Origin: a virus | DNA: 63,589 bases | Virus record (IMG/VR): IMGVR_UViG_3300026094_000847 | Location: 1 to 63,589 of that record | Direction: 5' to 3' (one strand) | Shown here: positions 48,192 through 57,005 of the stretch, piece by piece | How the letters are laid out: each line of letters opens with the position of its first letter | Position numbering within the stretch: position 1 is the first letter of the stretch | Notes under the pieces: model-generated | The model's database searches: none | Told to the model about the DNA's origin: nothing | Seen by the model: the letters and a program-made list of their open reading frames with translations, nothing else | Program-made: the position numbers and the translations under genes

Positions 48192-48946
48192 ATTTCGTAT
48201 TTTTTTATCAGGTTCCATGCTGTTCCATTTCTTATTTCATCTACACTAAATTGTCCGTAAGCTATGTTGTGACATTGCTTCTCTATTATATGTTTATCCG
48301 GAAAAAAAGGGTTTTGTAAATTATTTAGGTCAGTATTTGCAAGCGGGCTAGCGGCGCAGGGAACGCTTACAAATGCCGGAATTCCGTAAAGGACAGATTC
48401 TAGTGCTGCTATACTGTTCAAACAAACAGTTGCATATACACCGCTATCGAACGCGTCGTATATGCTGTATTCTCTATTTCTATATGTTCTCGAGCCTTTG
48501 ATTCTAACTTCAATAGGAAGATCGATTAATTCGCTTAGATGTTGTTTTGTTGCACATTTCCATTCGTTAAAGTCTATATTATAGTATCTGCAAGCTTTAG
48601 GATTAGGCATTACCATTAATATTTTTTTATTATAATGTTTTTGTCCTTTGTATATCAATCTGTTATCTGCCTCCACTAACTTATTCCATCTATCTGCAGG
48701 AACATCTCTTATCATAGAATGTTGCAAATTATTTTTAACTATTCTATGATAAAGTTTTTTGCCGGTAGGGTTTCCTTGTGCAGGAAAGTTACCAACGTAT
48801 CCAGTATCGATATAATAAAAATCTTTTTTATTTCTTATTGCTTCTTCAATTTTATCCTTTTTAATGATACCTCTTACTACAAGACTATTTGATAACTCTC
48901 CGTTTGCGGATTCAATAAACAAATTTTCTAAAGATAACTCGGCCAT
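48188..48946 (-). CDS. GT-B-like surface-glycan protein, paralogue 4
   Basis: A 252-residue protein. YIDTGYVGNF, KKILMVMPNPKACRYYNIDF, CLNSIAALESVLYGIPA and IAYGQFSVDEIRNGTAWN align with its neighbours. The R-x-H-P motif is replaced by RIKGSR. Closest to paralogue 5; the two look like a recent tandem pair. Confidence 0.7.
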   Translation of the reverse strand: MAELSLENLFIESANGELSNSLVVRGIIKKDKIEEAIRNKKDFYYIDTGYVGNFPAQGNPTGKKLYHRIVKNNLQHSMIRDVPADRWNKLVEADNRLIYKGQKHYNKKILMVMPNPKACRYYNIDFNEWKCATKQHLSELIDLPIEVRIKGSRTYRNREYSIYDAFDSGVYATVCLNSIAALESVLYGIPAFVSVPCAASPLANTDLNNLQNPFFPDKHIIEKQCHNIAYGQFSVDEIRNGTAWNLIKKYEI

Positions 48947-49740
48947 TATTCAAAATCCATTAGTTCTTTTGCATATCCGTTTTTGAGTTCATTTGTGTGA
49001 AATTGTCCGTATGACAAATGACATGCCCATGCAAAACGTAAATCATTATCTGCATAAAACGGATTTTCTATTTTACTTAAATTAGTTTCTGCTACTGGCT
49101 TTGCGGCATGAACAGGTGACAAAACAAAAGCCGGTATGCCGTTAAAAATACTTTCGACTGCTGCATTTGAATTAAATGTCACTAGTGCAAAAACGTCATC
49201 GTTTAATGCATCAATAAAAGGTTTTTCTCGTGTTCTGGTTAATCTACTTTTTACACGCTTCCTTATTTCGATAGGTCTGTCGGTATAGGATTTTATTTTT
49301 TCGACGGTGTTGTTAATCCAATTATCATAGCTTTCGTTGTAAAACTTACAAGGCTTCTCGTCAGGACAGGCTAATAATATTTTTTTTCCGGTCTTTTTCC
49401 AGTCGTAAATTTTTTTACCTATTTTTTCAAATCTATCCGGCGGTCTTTCAATTATTCTCTCGTGCTGTAAATTATTTTTTACAATTCTATGATAGTATTT
49501 CCAGCCATTAGGATTCATAGAAGTTACTTCATTTCCAAAATATCCAGTGTCCATATAAAAGAAATCTCTTTTATTTTCCCAACATCTCTTTATTATTTTC
49601 TTTTTAAGAATGCCTCTCAAAACAATAGGATCATCAGATTCATCAAATATAAATTCTTCGGTTGGCGTAGGAACCGAGCCACATGCTTTAGCAAAATAAT
49701 TTATGTAAGGATCCTCGCCACCTTTACTTAGAAAAATCAT
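48946..49740 (-). CDS. GT-B-like surface-glycan protein, paralogue 5
   Basis: A 264-residue protein. YMDTGYFGN, KKILLACPDEKPCKFYNESY, TFNSNAAVESIFNGIPAF and LSYGQFHTNELKNG parallel paralogue 4. R-x-H-P is replaced by RKRVKSR. It lies 6 nt downstream of the halogenase gene. Confidence 0.7.
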   Translation of the reverse strand: MIFLSKGGEDPYINYFAKACGSVPTPTEEFIFDESDDPIVLRGILKKKIIKRCWENKRDFFYMDTGYFGNEVTSMNPNGWKYYHRIVKNNLQHERIIERPPDRFEKIGKKIYDWKKTGKKILLACPDEKPCKFYNESYDNWINNTVEKIKSYTDRPIEIRKRVKSRLTRTREKPFIDALNDDVFALVTFNSNAAVESIFNGIPAFVLSPVHAAKPVAETNLSKIENPFYADNDLRFAWACHLSYGQFHTNELKNGYAKELMDFE

Positions 49741-49746
49741 ATGCTT

Positions 49747-51270
49747 TCAATGAAACTGTGCATAATAATCAAAACTATTAGGAAAACTTTCGATAATATT
49801 TCGTCTATTATCTAAATAGGGTTGCATTTTGCAATCTAATGACTTTAAAACATCAGGATCTTTATATCCCCAGAAATCCAAATGGCTTGTCTTGAAATTA
49901 GTAAATGGATTAATTTTATGCCCTGCTAACATATACAGATGCGCTCCTAATTGAGGCCAATTAAGTAAGTCAGGCAAATCGTAAATCGATGCTGTCCTTA
50001 ACTCGTATATTTGTCTCATAACTGGACTATCTGTAAAATCTTGTTTAAGAATATCCTGCCAATATTTACTGTCGATCCTATTTGTCATGGCATAATGTAT
50101 GGTTATAAAATCTGCAAAATACAAAAATTGTTCTCTGCAGGCATGGTTAAAAGTATGTGCATCAAAATTATTCAAAATATCTTTACCTTCACAGATGTTA
50201 ATAAAATGTATAAGAAATTCGTGCACGCTCATTAAACCATTTGATTCTAGTGGCTCAATAAATGCACCGCTTAACCCTATGCTGATGCAGTTTTTGACCC
50301 ACATACGTTCACTCATTCCGTTGCGCATCCTAATATGCTTAAAATCCATCTGTTCATGTATTGGGCCTAAATAGGATTTAAATTCTTCTAATGCTTCCTC
50401 ATCACTGATGTATTCTCTAGCGTAATTGTAACCGGTCCCTATTCTTGCCCAATTTGGTATTTCCCAAACCCAACCGTTTTTCAAAGCAACCGAATTTGTA
50501 TATAGTTTTAATTCTTCTTTTTTATTTACATATGGTCTGCCAGCTGCCCAAGCACTATCGGTGTACGTCTTGTTATTAAACTCGCGCCACGGTTCACCCA
50601 GTGCGCCTTCTATCAATAACCTTTTAAAACCGGTGCAGTCAAAAAACACATCACCTGTAATAATTTCATTTTTTGTTTTTACGCCTGTTATAAATCCCTC
50701 TGCATCTTTTACAACTTGATTAACGTGGCCAACAATACGTTTTACACCTCTAGGAATTGAATACTCATCTCTTAGATAAGAATAAAACAAATGAGTGTCA
50801 AAATGCCAAGCAGCATCTTTCGTTATATCCCAACCATCTATTACCTGTGTAGGAACCTTATTTTTATCTAAACAGTTTGCAATAGGTGAAAGCATTTCAA
50901 CAAAGTTTTCAAATTCTACATCTGGATTATAGTTTTGATAAGCGAACCAATCAGTAACACTACAATGACGTTCGTCTAATCTTCCGAATGGGTAATGAAA
51001 CCCTTTTTTATTATTAGAATGAAAATTTTCAAAACGTATTGATAATTTATGAGTCGCGTTACATTTTGTTATTAAATCTTCGCTGGTTATTCCTAGATAA
51101 TGTAGCCAACGTCTCATTAACTGTGTTGTAGACTCGCCTACACCGACAGCAGGAACATCTGGAGATTCAACGACTGTGATACTTTTATGCGGGAAAGTTT
51201 TGATCAATGTTGCCGCTGTCATCCACCCTGCCGAGCCTCCACCTACTATTACAATATTGTTAAACTTCAT
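49747..51270 (-). CDS. Flavin-dependent tryptophan-halogenase-family protein
   Basis: A 507-residue protein. The FAD-binding GGGSAGWMTA at the N-terminus, catalytic-type lysine K75 in NATHKLS, the WVWEIP version of the WxWxIP motif and FIEPLESNGL all match PrnA-like halogenases. It needs FADH2 and halide. Related halogenases are known from marine cyanophages. It lies within a glycan cassette, so it may halogenate a sugar-linked or free aromatic substrate; identity unknown. Possible reductant: the FNR at 12265. Confidence 0.9.
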   Translation of the reverse strand: MKFNNIVIVGGGSAGWMTAATLIKTFPHKSITVVESPDVPAVGVGESTTQLMRRWLHYLGITSEDLITKCNATHKLSIRFENFHSNNKKGFHYPFGRLDERHCSVTDWFAYQNYNPDVEFENFVEMLSPIANCLDKNKVPTQVIDGWDITKDAAWHFDTHLFYSYLRDEYSIPRGVKRIVGHVNQVVKDAEGFITGVKTKNEIITGDVFFDCTGFKRLLIEGALGEPWREFNNKTYTDSAWAAGRPYVNKKEELKLYTNSVALKNGWVWEIPNWARIGTGYNYAREYISDEEALEEFKSYLGPIHEQMDFKHIRMRNGMSERMWVKNCISIGLSGAFIEPLESNGLMSVHEFLIHFINICEGKDILNNFDAHTFNHACREQFLYFADFITIHYAMTNRIDSKYWQDILKQDFTDSPVMRQIYELRTASIYDLPDLLNWPQLGAHLYMLAGHKINPFTNFKTSHLDFWGYKDPDVLKSLDCKMQPYLDNRRNIIESFPNSFDYYAQFH

Positions 51271-51953
51271 TTTTCATATCTCATCATATCAATCAGTTCG
51301 TTTTTCCATTCTCGGTGAAATTTGCAAAATCTATATTCTTCTTGCTCGAACCAGGGACCGCCTTCAGTATAGTGTATCAGTTTAGGTTTATCTAGATCGT
51401 TGTAAACGCCAACAAGATAATTCCATGTGTGATCTAGTTCTCCGATTTCGCCGTCATTTAGCCAACTAAATCGATGAAGATATGCGCCGTTTATTTCTGG
51501 ATTGTTAACTAACTCCTGAGTAAGAGCTCTATTGCTGGGGTGGCCACAATTAAACAGCATGACACTAGACCAATTCTTGCGCGGATATACTGTCTGTTTT
51601 TGTCCGTCCATTTTAGTGCCTTCTTTAACTTTATAATCGTGTTTAACACACATTACAGCGTATTTGTCATCGGCTTGATCAAAAAGTTCTTTGATGTCTG
51701 TTGTAAGGATCATGTCGCAATCCATAAATAGAGCCCACCCTTCGAAGTTGGCTAGTTCTGGCACTAAAAATCTTGTAAATGTAAACTCAGTGCTGGCAAG
51801 TTTATCTACAGGTCTAGTATACCAGCCTGCATCTCTCAATTCCTGTTGTTTTAATGGTCTTACATCTGCCTCTGGTTGTTTGCTTACAATGCTGTGTTTA
51901 CAAACTTGGTAAGCAATATCTTCTCTGGTATCATATCCTACGAACACTTTCAT
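51267..51953 (-). CDS. GT-A-type glycosyltransferase (GT8-like)
   Basis: A 228-residue protein. ALFMDCDMILTTDIKELFD is the DxD segment, KNWSSVMLFNCGHPSN and LDHTWNYLVG are further GT8-like elements. It overlaps the halogenase start by 4 nt and the upstream fusion gene at the other end. Probably transfers a sugar from a nucleotide donor. Confidence 0.8.
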   Translation of the reverse strand: MKVFVGYDTREDIAYQVCKHSIVSKQPEADVRPLKQQELRDAGWYTRPVDKLASTEFTFTRFLVPELANFEGWALFMDCDMILTTDIKELFDQADDKYAVMCVKHDYKVKEGTKMDGQKQTVYPRKNWSSVMLFNCGHPSNRALTQELVNNPEINGAYLHRFSWLNDGEIGELDHTWNYLVGVYNDLDKPKLIHYTEGGPWFEQEEYRFCKFHREWKNELIDMMRYEK

Positions 51954-52725
51954 AATTTCTTCTCTCTATGTCTTCCTCTATGCATTCGTCGCCTGTTTGA
52001 ATTTCCAAAACGTGAGCTGGTACTGTTTCAGGATTACTAGCACAATGCCAAACACCCTTGCCGATATTATATGGTAAGCTTTCTAATCTTAGATGTGCTG
52101 TGTCGAATCTCTCTTTGTATTCTGTCTCTATTTTAACAACGCCTTCTAGAATAATCCATTGTTCGTCGCGCTTAAAGTGTCTTTGGTCGCTTAGCCTCTT
52201 GCCCGGATATATTACAAGTTCTTTGACTTTATATCCCTTGTCTGGTTTGTCGTCTAGCACCCTCCAATAGCCCCACGATCTTTCTGTTTTCTGAGTTTTC
52301 CACTCGTCCAGTATCCAACTTGAAGAATTTGCTTTCTTATCGCCGCCAATTCCATATGCAAATGTTACTCGAGCATGATTAGAAAACCTATCTTCTTCTG
52401 GCACATTACCTTGCTTCCTATCCCCGCCGTTTGCAAATATTATAGGATCATTTGTTTTCCAAAAGTTTATAGTCTGTTTGATAGCATCGCAAGCAGTATC
52501 GTCAGAATCGTCGAAGTCAATTACATGATCAACATCAGCTAACGCATTAATAATAGCTTTGCGATCTTTGGCTGGCATGAAGGGTCTGCCTTTTTTACGT
52601 GCTAACCAGCTGTCCGAATTTACCCCCACAACTAGATAATCACCAAGGGACTTAGCAGATTTAAAGTATGAGATATGGCCTATATGAAGAGGGTCGAACC
52701 CACCTGTAACTAACACAATTTTCAT
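51931..52725 (-). CDS. Cytidylyltransferase-cupin fusion
   Basis: A 264-residue two-domain protein. Residues 1-130 are a nucleotidyltransferase with GGFDPLHIGH and its conserved lysine pair. Residues about 145-255 are a mannose-6-phosphate-isomerase-type cupin with RHFKRDEQWIILEG. The same two domains are encoded as separate adjacent genes at 1585-2353. Probably makes an activated sugar precursor for the glycan cassette. CATAAATA ends 5 nt before the ATG, no ribosome site. Confidence 0.85.
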   Translation of the reverse strand: MKIVLVTGGFDPLHIGHISYFKSAKSLGDYLVVGVNSDSWLARKKGRPFMPAKDRKAIINALADVDHVIDFDDSDDTACDAIKQTINFWKTNDPIIFANGGDRKQGNVPEEDRFSNHARVTFAYGIGGDKKANSSSWILDEWKTQKTERSWGYWRVLDDKPDKGYKVKELVIYPGKRLSDQRHFKRDEQWIILEGVVKIETEYKERFDTAHLRLESLPYNIGKGVWHCASNPETVPAHVLEIQTGDECIEEDIERRNYESVRRI

Positions 52726-52730
52726 CAGGG

Positions 52731-52738
52731 TATTTATG
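52731..52738 (-). promoter_or_regulatory. Late-promoter-like CATAAATA
   Basis: Minus strand, 5 nt before the ATG at 52725. Confidence 0.5.
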
Positions 52739-52762
52739 CATTAATATAATCATCACAGCAAC

Positions 52763-53356
52763 TTAAGATTTCAGCATCAATACTGTGTCTTGTCGCTCTT
52801 TGCTAGACTTATATCCAATGCTGTGATACTTTTTTAAGACGGATTCTACATGTGTAGTGTTAGATAAACTATTTGTTTCGAATTTTATTTTCATTGGATA
52901 TAAACTAGGTTTATCCAAAATAAAATCATAATACTGATCTAGAATACAACAGTCGCCGCCTTCGGTATCTATTTTTAGATATGCAAGATGTTCAATATGA
53001 AATAAATCATACAGTCGACCTATACAAATTTGCTGGACAACATCAATAGTCACATACTTCTGTAAATTATGCTGTATATGTAATGGGTGATATTTTTTAA
53101 CACTATTACACCCTTTTAGATAATTCTTTAATCTGAACTTATCTATAATCTCTGGTTTGATGTAGTAAACATCGACAGGATCCTCTGAACCGTCCAAACT
53201 TATTACATAATTTAATTTATGAACGTTTTTAGGATTCGGCAAGTCATCTAGATATATGTTTACAGGCTCGATTGAAATTCCAAAGGTTGATTCATCTGCT
53301 TTTTCTATCAGCGTATCAAAATTACTAGTTCCTATTTCAATAAAGTCTAACTTCAT
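52763..53356 (-). CDS. FkbM-type methyltransferase
   Basis: A 197-residue protein. FIEIGTSNFDTL is motif I and LAYLKIDTEGGDCCILD the FkbM signature (KIDxEG). It likely O-methylates a sugar. It is 7 nt downstream of a GT-A glycosyltransferase gene. Confidence 0.8.
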   Translation of the reverse strand: MKLDFIEIGTSNFDTLIEKADESTFGISIEPVNIYLDDLPNPKNVHKLNYVISLDGSEDPVDVYYIKPEIIDKFRLKNYLKGCNSVKKYHPLHIQHNLQKYVTIDVVQQICIGRLYDLFHIEHLAYLKIDTEGGDCCILDQYYDFILDKPSLYPMKIKFETNSLSNTTHVESVLKKYHSIGYKSSKERQDTVLMLKS

Positions 53357-53362
53357 AAGAAA

Positions 53363-53977
53363 CTATCCCTTAGGGAATCTGTCCCTATATTTTGATTTAT
53401 AGTGAATGATTCTTGCACTTGTCTGATCACGTTTGAAGAAAAAATTATTAAATGTTTTACAATCTAAAACTTTTACTTTAGCATCTAAAATATCTAAGGT
53501 TTTGTTAATATAACTGTTATTAGGAATTTTACAAATTCTATTCAAAGCATTTTGATCGCCATTTACTTCTAACGATATTTTACACCATTCATTTAAAAAA
53601 TTTATCGAGTTAGGTGTTTTTTTCCAAAAACTTACGCCACTATTTAAACTGCTCTTTCTAAATGTAACTGCTAGATCATAGTTATCTATTGCATTGTCTA
53701 CATGATACTGCATTATGCAATCTATATCTATCCATGCTAGATATTGGTCATCGTCTAACTTACTAAGTGCGTCTAAAATCACAAATGGTTTTTTTGGAAA
53801 CTTTTGTAACGATTTGCTACTTGTATTTGATTCAAATGAAATGCCAAAATCTAAGCCGCCAAGATTATAAAAAATAGGTTCGTATCCACATTTTCGAATA
53901 CTTGTTAAACAAGGATCTATAAATTTAATTAAGTTTGAATCCGATGCTACTACTATGTTAAGTATTCTTTCTGTCAT
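53363..53977 (-). CDS. GT-A-type glycosyltransferase
   Basis: A 204-residue protein. YLAWIDIDCIMQYH supplies the DxD, and SLNSGVSFWKKTPNS with DQNALNR matches nucleotide-sugar transferases of this fold. Overlaps the next gene by 1 nt. Confidence 0.75.
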   Translation of the reverse strand: MTERILNIVVASDSNLIKFIDPCLTSIRKCGYEPIFYNLGGLDFGISFESNTSSKSLQKFPKKPFVILDALSKLDDDQYLAWIDIDCIMQYHVDNAIDNYDLAVTFRKSSLNSGVSFWKKTPNSINFLNEWCKISLEVNGDQNALNRICKIPNNSYINKTLDILDAKVKVLDCKTFNNFFFKRDQTSARIIHYKSKYRDRFPKG

Positions 53978-54687
53978 TAGATTTTTTTTCGTTTTCTTGT
54001 AGGAAGTAATTTGTTTACAACATTTTCAGTAAACCAACTATTAAATTCGCCGTGTTCTTCTATAGTTTCTTTGAAGTAGGTTAATTTATTCGAAGTTACC
54101 TCCCAGCCGGGAATGTCATAAATAGGCCGGCCTACCGAAACGTGTATTCCATGAATGGGTCTTTTTGATAGTCCTTCGCTAAAAACTGCATTAGGATACG
54201 TTTCTCTTGTTATGTTATGCAAAATAGTTTCATCTTGACCTTTTATCGGCGCTTTACTTCTAGCAGATTTTGTTTCAGCATACCATTTCTCCGACTCTAC
54301 AAAATGCAATCCGGATAACCTATCTATCTTATTTGTTCTATAAATGTTACTAAAAGGTAGATTTGTCTCCTCCATATGCAATATATGAAAAGGCTGCACA
54401 TGTTCGGTATGCATTATATCAATATCGCAAATATATGTATGTTTCGTATTGGTTGTAGGTTCTACAATATATCGTAATACATCTGCTCGCCCTTTAGGTA
54501 ATTTGTGAAAAATTACGTCTTTTTGTTTTTTAAAAATCTCAGGTTGAGGAACAAATAATTCTATCTTGCAACCTGGATTGCTTTTTTTAGCAAAATAAAT
54601 AAATGGTTCTACAAAATTTAAATAATGCCCGTTGCAACAACTTAAAAATGTAAGGTCAGCAGTGTTATAATCTAAAGTATATCTCAT
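53977..54687 (-). CDS. GT-A-type glycosyltransferase-like protein
   Basis: A 236-residue protein. TYICDIDIMHTEHVQPFHIL is the DxD segment. KGQDETILHNITRETYP resembles the region that orients the acceptor. The N-terminal strand order agrees with the GT-A fold. Overlaps the next gene by 4 nt. Confidence 0.68.
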   Translation of the reverse strand: MRYTLDYNTADLTFLSCCNGHYLNFVEPFIYFAKKSNPGCKIELFVPQPEIFKKQKDVIFHKLPKGRADVLRYIVEPTTNTKHTYICDIDIMHTEHVQPFHILHMEETNLPFSNIYRTNKIDRLSGLHFVESEKWYAETKSARSKAPIKGQDETILHNITRETYPNAVFSEGLSKRPIHGIHVSVGRPIYDIPGWEVTSNKLTYFKETIEEHGEFNSWFTENVVNKLLPTRKRKKI

Positions 54688-55217
54688 AATCTTTTTTTAC
54701 AATGTCTTAATTTAGTAAGTTCTTTATGTATCTCAAAAAAATGGGATGTGTATTTTTGTTCAACATATCTATTACAATCATGAACAAAAATATCGGTATT
54801 GGTAGTTGACAACGTATATGCTGTGTATATACTCTGCATTCTTCCAAAACTTGTTTTTTTATTTCCGGGCGGTGCGTCAACAAAAATTACGTCCCAATGT
54901 GTTTCTGTAACTTGTTTAGGTAAATCCATAACAAGTTCTTTCTGATGAGTCAAATAATAATCTGCTTTCTTAATTATTGTGTTGTATTTTACCTTAAGTG
55001 TGTCTGATGATTTTGGACTAATCCATTTTTCATCGTGCTCCAAAAATATGTTGGTGCCTTTGTTTATTGATCTCCAATATGGTGTGTCGTGGCCTGTTCC
55101 GAATACTAATAAATTAACTTTGCCTAAAAACTGGCTTATGTATTCGTATTCTACTCTAGTCATTTGGCCTTTGCCTACCAAAGACATAAGAGTATCTAAA
55201 TCATAGTGTTGCATCAT
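54684..55217 (-). CDS. DUF579/GXM-like sugar O-methyltransferase
   Basis: A 177-residue protein. NLLVFGTGHDTPYWRSINKG followed by FLEHDEKW, and later WDVIFVDAPPGNKKTSFGRM with IYTAYTLS, match the family of plant glucuronoxylan 4-O-methyltransferases. Those enzymes use SAM to methylate a sugar; a phage copy is unusual. Coupled to two GT-A genes. Confidence 0.8.
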   Translation of the reverse strand: MMQHYDLDTLMSLVGKGQMTRVEYEYISQFLGKVNLLVFGTGHDTPYWRSINKGTNIFLEHDEKWISPKSSDTLKVKYNTIIKKADYYLTHQKELVMDLPKQVTETHWDVIFVDAPPGNKKTSFGRMQSIYTAYTLSTTNTDIFVHDCNRYVEQKYTSHFFEIHKELTKLRHCKKRL

Positions 55218-55653
55218 CTAATCCAGCTGTTCTTAGTTTTACTACATTACTCAACTGCCATTGTTTGATATCAAGAGCCTTTGTAATACCTAGCCACTTG
55301 TTACGTATTAGTGCAAAGTCGTTGATAATTTTTTCAAAATCAACAATGTCGGCTTCGCCGTCAACATATTTTTCAACATCGCGACTAGACAACGCACGTT
55401 GGTAATTTTCTAGATATTTTTTAAAATGTTGACTTCTTAGACGTCGAAGTTCGATATTAAGATATTCTAATATTGCTTCAATTTCTTGTAACTGACTAAA
55501 ACGAGATTCGACCACAGCAGGCATTTCTGCTGCGGCCTTCTCGATTCGACCAGTAATCTTGGTTTCCTTTTTTGCTTCTTCTAATTCGTCATAAAAATAT
55601 TGAATAGCATTAGGAATATTCGAAATATCTTTTGTTATGCGATCATACCACAT
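55201..55653 (-). CDS. Probable UvsY-like recombination mediator
   Basis: A 150-residue helical protein. LENYQRALSSRDVEKYVDG and a C-terminal WLGITKALDIKQWQLSN resemble the conserved segments of cyanophage UvsY (YY.G... and a C-terminal helix). Two genes downstream of uvsX and on the same strand. In T4 UvsY loads UvsX onto gp32-coated DNA. Similarity is by pattern only. Confidence 0.5.
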   Translation of the reverse strand: MWYDRITKDISNIPNAIQYFYDELEEAKKETKITGRIEKAAAEMPAVVESRFSQLQEIEAILEYLNIELRRLRSQHFKKYLENYQRALSSRDVEKYVDGEADIVDFEKIINDFALIRNKWLGITKALDIKQWQLSNVVKLRTAGLDDATL

Positions 55654-55871
55654 TAATCAAAATACTCGTCCAAGCCTTCTTCGTCGTCAATTGCATACTC
55701 GATCGCTCCGTCTAAATGAGGATCGACACCTTTTAGTGCAACCAATGTTGATTCTTTAATTCCGTGATCCATTAGCACGTTAATAAAGTCAGTTGCTACA
55801 TTATCCCTCTTATCATTCGGCAGATGCTCTATTGCAACCTGCCAAAGATCGCCGATTTGCTCTTCATTCAT
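55653..55871 (-). CDS. Small acidic protein between uvsX and the UvsY-like gene
   Basis: A 72-residue acidic helical protein that overlaps uvsX by 8 nt. Not recognised. Its position suggests a recombination link. Confidence 0.6.
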   Translation of the reverse strand: MNEEQIGDLWQVAIEHLPNDKRDNVATDFINVLMDHGIKESTLVALKGVDPHLDGAIEYAIDDEEGLDEYFD

Positions 55872-56949
55872 TAATTTCAGTCTCCGTAGTTTCTACAACG
55901 TCAACATCGTCTTCTAAAGGTTCTTCTTCCTTGGGTCCGGAGAGATCGTAGAATTGATCAATAATCATATCTAGCTTTTCGCCCGTCCAGGCCTTTCGAT
56001 ATTCTTTATGTTCCTCTCCGTTGACGTCAACGTATTTAAGTCTATTGCCATCTTTTTGGAGAATGCCTTTCTTTTCAAATAGATCTACAAGACCGCTGTA
56101 AGGATCCATGCCTGTTTCGTATGGAATCTTAACTTGTACGCTTTCAAACGGTTTTGCATAGCGCGTCTTCATAACCTTACAGGCGGCACGAATGCCGTGT
56201 ACGTCGGAGGTCTTGTTGCCATCTTCGTCTTCTTTGAGCTTGAGCTTTTTCATTGCTATTACAATACTGGAAGCATACACAAAACCCTGTCCGCCTGAAA
56301 TCTTGTCATCCGGGTCGAACATGTCCTGTGATGCATAGGTATGATTAGTACACACCATGCCTACGTTGTAACTACCAAACATGTTAACACAGTTTCGAAC
56401 AAGTGCTGTCAATGCTTTGGGCTTGCGACCCATATCGCCTTTCAAATCACCCTTGCCAAACTGATCCACATCAGTAGGCGTAAGCAACATGCCTAGACTG
56501 TCTACTACAAACAAGACTTTGGGACGATCCTCTTCTGCCATGTCTTTGTAATCCTTCATAAACTCGGACACAGTTTTAGCAACGTCGTCGATCATTGCCA
56601 TGTTGAGTTTAAGAAGTTTTTCTTCGCTTGTGTCAACATCAAGTCTTTGAAGCCAATCTTCATCCAATGCATTTTCTGAGTCAATGAGAACAACAAAAAT
56701 GCCTTGATCCTGCGCATGTTTAATGATATTGCCCGAACAAAAATAGCTCTTGCCAGAACCGCTTTCGCCGGCAAACACCGTTACTTTACCTAAGGGGACC
56801 CCCTTGTGAAAATCACCACTTACCAAATAGTTTAGTGCGTAATTACCAGTCGATACCCAATCTGTAGGGTCATTAAAACCTACACCAAGTCCGTCAATGC
56901 TCTTGGTTAGATTTTTTCTAAATTTACTTAAATCAAATGCCTTTGCCAT
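55864..56949 (-). CDS. uvsX: UvsX RecA-like recombinase
   Basis: A 361-residue strand-exchange protein. Walker A GESGSGKS (61-68), Walker B KVLFVVDSLGMLL, and RecA-type L2 loop segment FDPDDKISGGQGF. The acidic C-terminal tail is typical of T4 UvsX. A 56-nt gap with a hairpin separates it from gp32. Confidence 0.95.
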   Translation of the reverse strand: MAKAFDLSKFRKNLTKSIDGLGVGFNDPTDWVSTGNYALNYLVSGDFHKGVPLGKVTVFAGESGSGKSYFCSGNIIKHAQDQGIFVVLIDSENALDEDWLQRLDVDTSEEKLLKLNMAMIDDVAKTVSEFMKDYKDMAEEDRPKVLFVVDSLGMLLTPTDVDQFGKGDLKGDMGRKPKALTALVRNCVNMFGSYNVGMVCTNHTYASQDMFDPDDKISGGQGFVYASSIVIAMKKLKLKEDEDGNKTSDVHGIRAACKVMKTRYAKPFESVQVKIPYETGMDPYSGLVDLFEKKGILQKDGNRLKYVDVNGEEHKEYRKAWTGEKLDMIIDQFYDLSGPKEEEPLEDDVDVVETTETEINE

Positions 56950-56972
56950 GTTTACTCCTATAAGCCTGAAGG

Positions 56973-57000
56973 ATAGGGCATGCAGATGCAGAGGCCCTAT
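56973..57000 (-). terminator. Intergenic hairpin between gp32 and uvsX
   Basis: ATAGGGC (56973-56979) pairs with GCCCTAT (56994-57000), 14-nt loop, without a T tract. It could attenuate or mark RNA processing between two genes of unequal demand. Confidence 0.5.
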
Positions 57001-57005
57001 AGATT

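Noticed and set aside
48946-51270. The glycan cassette as a prophage-style lysogenic conversion island
   Set aside because: No integrase, attachment site or repressor is visible in the window; the surrounding genes are those of a lytic T4-type phage.
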